The notes beneath the pieces are model-generated. The model had not been told where the DNA came from and made no database searches. It was given only the letters and a program-made list of their open reading frames with translations. Shown one piece after another: positions 58,560-64,000 of a DNA stretch of 64,000 nucleotides (positions within the stretch are counted from its first letter, which is position 1; the number at the start of each line of letters is the position of its first letter). The translations under genes and the position numbers were made by a program. The stretch spans positions 2,501 through 66,500 of the forward strand of contig NC_089447.1 of NCBI RefSeq assembly GCF_026210795.1, written 5' to 3'. Origin of the DNA: Rhizophagus irregularis (taxonomy: Eukaryota > Glomeromycota > Glomeromycetes > Glomerales > Glomeraceae).

Positions 58560-60250
58560 TGAATGAAAGTGAATTAAAAGGACAATGTGAAAAATGAAAT
58601 TGGAGTAAAAGGATGATGAAAATGAAATAGAAGTGAAGAAATGACGAAAAATGAAATAGGATGACAAAAAACAAAATGGGAGTGAAATGGAATGATGTAA
58701 AACAAAATGGAACGATGGAAAATAAAATGGAATTGAAGGAGATAATGAAAAAATAAAATGGGAGTGAAATGGGATGATGAAAACAAAATGGAAAAGAAAT
58801 GAAATGATGTAAAACAAAATGAAACAATATAAAGCGAATTGAGATGATAAAAAATGAAGTGGAATGTTGCAAAATGATATGGAGTGATAAAAAACGATAT
58901 GGAATGATATGGAGCGATATGGAGTGATGAAAAACGATATGGAGCAATATGGAGTGATGAAAAATGATGTGGAGCGATATGGAGTGATGAAAAATGATAT
59001 GGAGTAATATGGAGTGATGAAAAATGATGTGGAGCAATATGGAATGATGAAAAACGATATGGAGTGATATGGAGTAATGAAAAATATTATGAAGCGATGT
59101 GGAGTGATTGATGAAAACGATATGGAGCGATGTGGAGTGATAAAAAATGATATGGAGCGATGTGGAGTGATGAAAAATGATATGGAGCGATATAGAGTGA
59201 TGAAAAATGATATGGAGTGATGTGGAGTAATGAAAAATGAAGTGATGAAAACGATATGGAGCAGTGTGGAGTGATGAAAAACAATATGGAGCGATGTGGA
59301 GTGATAAAAAATGATATGGAGCGATATAGAGTGATGAAAAATGATATGGAGCGATATGGAGTGATGAAAAACGATATGGAGCGATATGGAGTGATAAAAA
59401 TGATATGGAGCAGTGTGGAGTGATGAAAAACAATATGGAGCGATGTGGAGTGATAAAAAATGATATGGAGCAATATGGAGTGATGAAAAACGATATGGAG
59501 CAATATGGAGTGATGAAAAATGATATGGAGCAATATGGAGTGATGAAAAATGATATGGAGCGATATGGAGTGATAAAAAACGATATGGAGCAATATGGAG
59601 TGATGAAAAATGATATGGAGCGATATGGAGTAATGAAAAATGATATGGAGCGATGTGGAGTGATGAAAAATGATATGAAGCGATGTGAAGTGATGGAAAA
59701 TAATATGGAGCGATGTGGAGTGATGAAAAATGATATGGAGCGATATGGAGTGATGAAAAACGATATGGAGCGATATGGAGTGATGAAAAATGATATGGAG
59801 CGATGTGGAGTGATGAAAAATGATATGAAGCGATGTGGAGTGATGGAAAACAATATGGAGCGATGTGGAGTGATGAAAAATGATATGGAGCGATATGGAG
59901 TGATGAAAAATGATATGGAGCGATGTGGAGTGATGAAAAATGATATGAAGCGATGTGGAGTGATGGAAAACAATATGGAGCGATATGGAGTGATGAAAAA
60001 CGATATGGAGCGATATGGAGTGATGAAAAACGATATGGAAGCAAAAGGGACGATGATAAATGAAAAGGATAATTAAAAACAAAATAAGAACAAAGGGAAT
60101 CATGATAGAAAAATAAAATGGAGGCGAAGGGAATAATGAAATAATAAAAACAAAAGGAGCGAAAAAAATAATAGAAAATAAATGAAAAGAGAGTGAAATG
60201 GATATAGAAAATAAAAAGGGAATAAAGTGGATGATAGAAAATAAAAGAAA
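58560..60250. repeat. 30-bp minisatellite
   Basis: The core, about 58860-60040, is a near-perfect tandem repeat of TGATATGGAGCGATATGG plus AGTGATGAAAAA (30 bp, roughly 40 copies). Degenerate GGAGTGAAATGG-like units extend on both sides. Because 30 is a multiple of three, long frames stay open on both strands (for example minus 58503-60281, plus 59405-60076) without being genes. Units vary at G/A and C/T positions with higher-order pairing. Confidence 0.9.
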
Positions 60251-60710
60251 CTGTTAGTATCATTTTCAATAAAGAAAACAATAAAATAGCAAAATACTAG
60301 TAATAAAAGTGAGTCTTACCTTAAACTCTTTGAAGTTATTTGAAATTGTTGTTTTCTGAAAAACAAGTTAATAAGTTAGCATAAAGAAAAAGAACATTAA
60401 ACTAGCGAAGTAATAAGAAAATAAAAAAATCTTACCTTAAGAAATTCCAGAAAAAGCTGGCCATTTTGGAAATAATATTACAAGAAAGCAAAAAACAAAA
60501 TATGTGCTACGCGTTTGTGTAATATGAAATCATCTGGTGAATTTTACTGGGATAAATTTAAAAATTTTGATTAAAGTGAAATTCACCGGAGTCCGGAGGG
60601 GCAACGCGAATCTAGGTTCGGTAAGCAACTGAAATCGACACTGCTATATTCGGTTTATCATCATATAAAAAAAATTCATTTTTTTTTATATTTTCTTTTA
60701 TTTTTTTTTT

Positions 60711-61593
60711 GTAGGTCGGACTCTTATTTTTTGTAGAACGTCGGACCCTTAGAGACCAGGACGAACTGTACCTACACAATAAAGGTAATGTGAGAGAAGG
60801 AGGCCGGGGTTACTGTTTTATAATTAAGAAACATTTTTAACGTTTCTTTTTTTTTTTGTAAAACTAGGACGCCGGACTCTTGAAAATAAACCCGGATTTG
60901 GATAATGTAAGGAATAGGGAATGGGAATTTTTTCTTTAATATTAAAGAAACGTATTAACGTTTCTCTCTTTATTTTTTTTTGTAGGACTAGGACGCCAGA
61001 TTCTTGAAAACGAACCCGGACTTGGATAATGTAAAGAATAGGGAATGGGGAATTTTTTCTTTAATATTAAAGAAACGTACTAACGTTTCTTTATTTTTTT
61101 TGTAGGACTAGGATGCCGGACTCTTGAAAACGAACCCGGACTTGGATAATGTAAGGAATAGGGAATGGGAAATTTTTTCTTTAATATTAAAGAAACGTAC
61201 TAACGTTTCTTTCTTTATTTTTTTTGTAGGACTAGGACGCCAGACTCTTGAAAACGAACCTGGACTTGGATAATGTAAGGAATAGGGAATGGGGAATTTT
61301 TTCTTTAATATTAAAGAAACGTATTAACGTTTCTTTCTTTATTTTTTTTGTAGGATTAGGACACTGGACTCTTGGAAACAAATCGAACCTGGATTTTGAA
61401 TGTAAGGAATAAGGGAAGGAGAGAGTGGTGTTTTGTAATTATGAAACATTTTTAACGCTTCTTTCCTTTTTCTCTTGTAGGACACCGGACTCTTACGAAT
61501 CTGAACTTATGCAGCAAAGGTACCGGGAGAAGGGGAATTCTTTTGATATTAAAGATGGAAATATACTAATGTTTCTTTTTTTGATCCTTGTAG
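60711..61593 (+). repeat. Tandem array of exon-intron-like modules
   Basis: Repeats of about 120 bp. Each has a pyrimidine tract ending TTTTGTAG, a 39-48-nt segment (GACTAGGACGCCGGACTCTT at its start), a GTAAGG-type donor, a T-rich stretch, then AAACGTACTAACGTTTC, which is both a hairpin and a TACTAAC branch-site match, and the next tract. Segments: 60737-60784, 60861-60906 (acceptor mutated), 60986-61030, 61106-61150, 61230-61274, 61354-61401, 61481-61519, then from 61594. The segments contain stops in all frames, so a protein is not implied. Confidence 0.75.
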
Positions 61594-61879
61594 GTTTTGG
61601 CTTGCTGGAACGACACTTTGAATGGGCAAACATTTCTTTAAGGGTGGCGTTTGAAATTGACTTTGAGAAATGTTTTAACGTTTCTTTTTTTTTCTCTATT
61701 AAGTTTTAATAGTTGTTTATTGGAATCGAACTAACTGGAACATTGTTCCAAACCATTAACAACAAATTAATGTAAAATAATAAATGTATTCAAAAATAAA
61801 ATGTATTTAAAATAAATATAAATAATTTTATAAATTGTATACATAAATAACATACTATTGGAGTTTTTTTTCATGTAAA

Positions 61880-62002
61880 AATTTCAGGTTACCTGATTAC
61901 CCAAAGTGACCTAAATTAACCTGAATATTTTCGGGTCAGACGGGTCAGGTCAGGTCAGAATAGGTTACCCGACCTGACCTGACCCGTTCAGAGCTCTCGC
62001 TC
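61880..62002. repeat. GGGTCAGGTCAG palindrome
   Basis: GGGTCAGACGGGTCAGGTCAGG is followed by CCCGACCTGACCTGACCCG, an inverted repeat with further AGGTTACCTGATTACCC words to the left. It lies between the two module arrays and may be an end of another MITE (sequence GGGTCAGG is common in such ends). Confidence 0.5.
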
Positions 62003-62019
62003 ACTCCAAGGAGTCCGGC

Positions 62020-62240
62020 AACCTAAAAAAACAAGAGAAAGAAACGTTAGTAACGTTTCTTTAATATTAAAATAATCACCTTTCCAACTTACATTCTAAA
62101 GTTTGAGATAGTCCAAGGAGTCCAGAACCTAAAAAAAACAAGAGAAAGAAACATTAGTAACGTTTCTTTAATATTAAAATAATCCGCATCTTTCCAACTT
62201 ACATTCCAAAGCCCAGGTTCGTTCAAAAGAGTCTGGCAAC
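62020..62240 (-). repeat. Inverted copies of the exon-intron-like modules
   Basis: On the minus strand the same architecture recurs: TTTTTTTAG, a segment such as GTTCTGGACTCCTTGG ending AGAAT (62093-62128), a GTAAGTTGG donor, TTACTAACGTTTC and a new tract. Two to three modules face the plus-strand array across ~0.4 kb. Confidence 0.7.
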
Positions 62241-62589
62241 TTAAAAAAAATAGAGGTAAGGATATAAAAGGAATATGAAATTTTTTTTTATTAAAAATAG
62301 ATTGATCGACCGGTATGACGGTTAATCAAATTTAGATTATCAAATTCTACTAATAGAATATCGATATCGATATATCAAAATGTATCATACAAATATTAGT
62401 ACCCGATATATATTAGAAATATATATATATCTGATTATATAGGTGCCCGAAATATACCAGTATATATCGGTGACATATTGGGTACCCGATATGTACCCGA
62501 TATATGTAAATACCCGATATATATCTGATTAGTCACCGATATATAGGTGCCCGATATATACCCGATAGCATAGATTTTGACCAGTGTTT

Positions 62590-62715
62590 GGGAAAAACTA
62601 ATTTATATACTTATTATATAAAAAAATCTTTATATAATTACATCATAGTAAAAGCCTCTATATAGTTACTAATTTTTGCAGAATCGATTAGATAACTATA
62701 TAAAGATCTGACTGT
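62590..62715. mobile_element. MITE-like, GATCTGACTGTA end
   Basis: The right end AGATCTGACTG (to 62714), followed by TA, resembles the CAGTCA ends of the TA-target MITEs at 8436 and 48063; left boundary not clear. Confidence 0.4.
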
Positions 62716-62979
62716 ACTAATAATAATATATAAAAAGTAAAATTATAAAACTAATTATTAATTAAACTTACTATATATTTTAATATTTATATATAATGAT
62801 TTAAATAATTAATATAATGTATATTAAATTTTATAATTGCAAAACTGGTTAAATTTATATTAAATCATATAATTTATTATAATAAATGGTAAACTTTATT
62901 AATTACTATGTAAAAATATGTCTAAACCTTTCACAGTTTTACCAGTTTCATCAGTTTCGCAAGGACCCCGCTTACTTCT

Positions 62980-63195
62980 AATAGAGGTCTCCGAAAATAT
63001 AAGGTAAAATTTATATTAAAAAAAAATTTTAGGTCTCTTAATAGATAAAGGTAAAATTATATATATGACAAATAAAGGTCTCCGGATATGTAAGGTAAAG
63101 TTAAAATAGGTTTCCGGTTTTATAAGGTAAAATCAAATATAAGTTTACAAATGTTTCGGTAAATAATAAGGTAAAATTGTATATAAAATTTAATA
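62980..63195. repeat. Degenerate tandem repeat (GGTCTCCG...TAAGGTAAAA)
   Basis: Four or five units of about 45-60 bp share AGGTCTCCGGATATGTAAGG-like and TAAGGTAAAAT words. No ORF. Confidence 0.6.
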
Positions 63196-63424
63196 TTTAC
63201 CTTATATATACTAATTTGAAATATTGTACAACAATTATTACAATATTTGGTAATATACGTTTTATAATTTTTTCTCAAAATAAAAAATTTATTCTCTTCT
63301 TTATACTTGTAAAAACCATTTTATATTTTTAATTTTATTTGCATTAGCACTATCTTTTTGAAAATTATTACAAAAATTAGCTTTTAAAATATAAAAATTC
63401 GTACAGCAATTAGCAACTTCAGAA

Positions 63425-63990
63425 TTTAATTTCAGTACTTTGGTTAAATCAAATCATATTTTACTATCTAAGAAAGTTGTTTAGTAAGGTCGAACTACTT
63501 ATATTTGAATTTTTATAGCAGTTGGAGTAATATTTATTGCATACGAGCATTTTTTTATTTTAATATTAACTTAAAATTTACGTTTTTTGTTTATTAAATT
63601 CGGAGCGTAATTTGGGCATTTTAGTCAAATGAAATCACCTTTTAAAGCTTAAGTAATATTGTTCGGCGAGATCGAAACTACCTGAATATTAATTTTCATA
63701 AGAATCAGTTTAATATTTACGGAATACGAGCAATTTTCGCACTTTTAATTTTTTTTTATTTTCCCGATCAGTGATTATAGGGCGTAATTTGGGCACTTTG
63801 GTCAAATGAAATCACTTTTTCATGCTTAAGTAAAGTTGTTCGGCAAGGTCGAAAATATTTAGATAAATATTTTCATAGCAGTTGGATTAATACTTATGGG
63901 GTACGAGCATTTTTTCATAATAATACCAATTACGAATTTATTTTTTTTAAAAAAAATTAATTAGATTTTTTTAAAGGAAGTAAGTGAATA
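63425..63990. repeat. ~180-bp satellite-like tandem repeat
   Basis: Three units share CACTTTGGTCAAATGAAATC, then TTAAGTAAAGTTGTTCGGC and GGTACGAGCA at matching offsets (landmark copies near 63436, 63617 and 63796). Each unit diverges by many substitutions. The array may continue past the window end. Confidence 0.7.
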
Positions 63991-64000
63991 ATAGTTTCGA

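Larger units (their letters stand above)
56361..62586. mobile_element. Large non-coding element bounded by ~40-bp inverted ends (~6.2 kb)
   Basis: Left CACTAGTCAAAATTGGTGC then TATTGGGTACATATCGGG; right, reverse-complemented, CACTGGTCAAAATCTATGC then TATCGGGTATATATCGGG. Both ends continue into many copies of TATCGGGTA or its complement (near 56390, 56712, 56781, 57376, 57431; and 62401-62570). Such clusters are typical subterminal transposase-binding arrays. No TSD was found. Inside are a MITE, a fold-back, the minisatellite and the module array. The pairing of the two ends is inference: they could belong to two separate elements. Confidence 0.5.

Noticed and set aside
58503..60281. 592-codon minus-strand ORF and overlapping 484-, 338- and 223-codon ORFs
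   Set aside because: All are by-products of a 30-bp tandem repeat read in several frames on both strands; the non-repeat parts are low-complexity.
61425..61709. 94-codon plus-strand ORF
   Set aside because: It crosses several predicted donor/acceptor sites of the module array and has no family features.

Overview
The window looks like nuclear DNA of an arbuscular mycorrhizal fungus, most likely Rhizophagus or a close glomeromycete. The reasons are very AT-rich intergenic DNA, short GT-AG introns, crinkler (CRN-type) effector-like genes, fungal FunK1-type kinase fragments, multicopy hAT and MULE transposases, and dense nested MITEs. This is inference from family content; no species marker was seen.

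Layout. 0-20 kb is a graveyard of CRN/kinase-type genes: a FunK1 fragment (minus, ~0.6-0.8 kb), a broken P-loop ATPase (plus, 5.3-6.5 kb), a CRN-N/FunK1 hybrid (minus, 6.9-7.8 kb), a kinase fragment (minus, 9.4-9.8 kb), a small secreted-protein ORF (minus, 10.9 kb), a divergent CRN pair (minus 12.2-15.2 kb; plus 16.0-16.8 kb), an LRR relic (18.9-19.3 kb) and a SINE-like element (~20 kb). 20.6-28.1 kb is a giant inverted repeat built on a degenerate multicopy gene family and loaded with a hAT pseudo-element, two MITEs and a fold-back element. 28.3-45.9 kb holds three near-identical hAT elements with perfect 8-bp target-site duplications, a CRN gene (33.7-35.6 kb), a hAT relic, a MITE split by a LINE-like element (14-bp target-site duplication) and a decayed MULE. 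47.3-49.4 kb holds the one clear intact host gene, a 12-exon class III alcohol dehydrogenase / S-(hydroxymethyl)glutathione dehydrogenase with a MITE in one intron. 50-64 kb has no recognised protein-coding gene but much repeat architecture: a tandem array of about 18 small hairpins, and a ~6.2 kb block bounded by inverted termini that contains a 30-bp minisatellite and a tandem array of exon-intron-like modules (60.7-62.2 kb), each with a 3' splice site, a ~45-nt 'exon', a GTAAGG donor and a TACTAAC-like branch site.

Two general points. Many frameshifts in otherwise well conserved genes fall in short homopolymers, so either assembly indels or real decay could explain them. Several transposase nonsense codons are explained by C-to-T or G-to-A transitions. 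The best candidates for something undescribed are the exon-intron module array, the hairpin array, the giant palindrome and a core sequence shared by four fold-back elements with unrelated ends.
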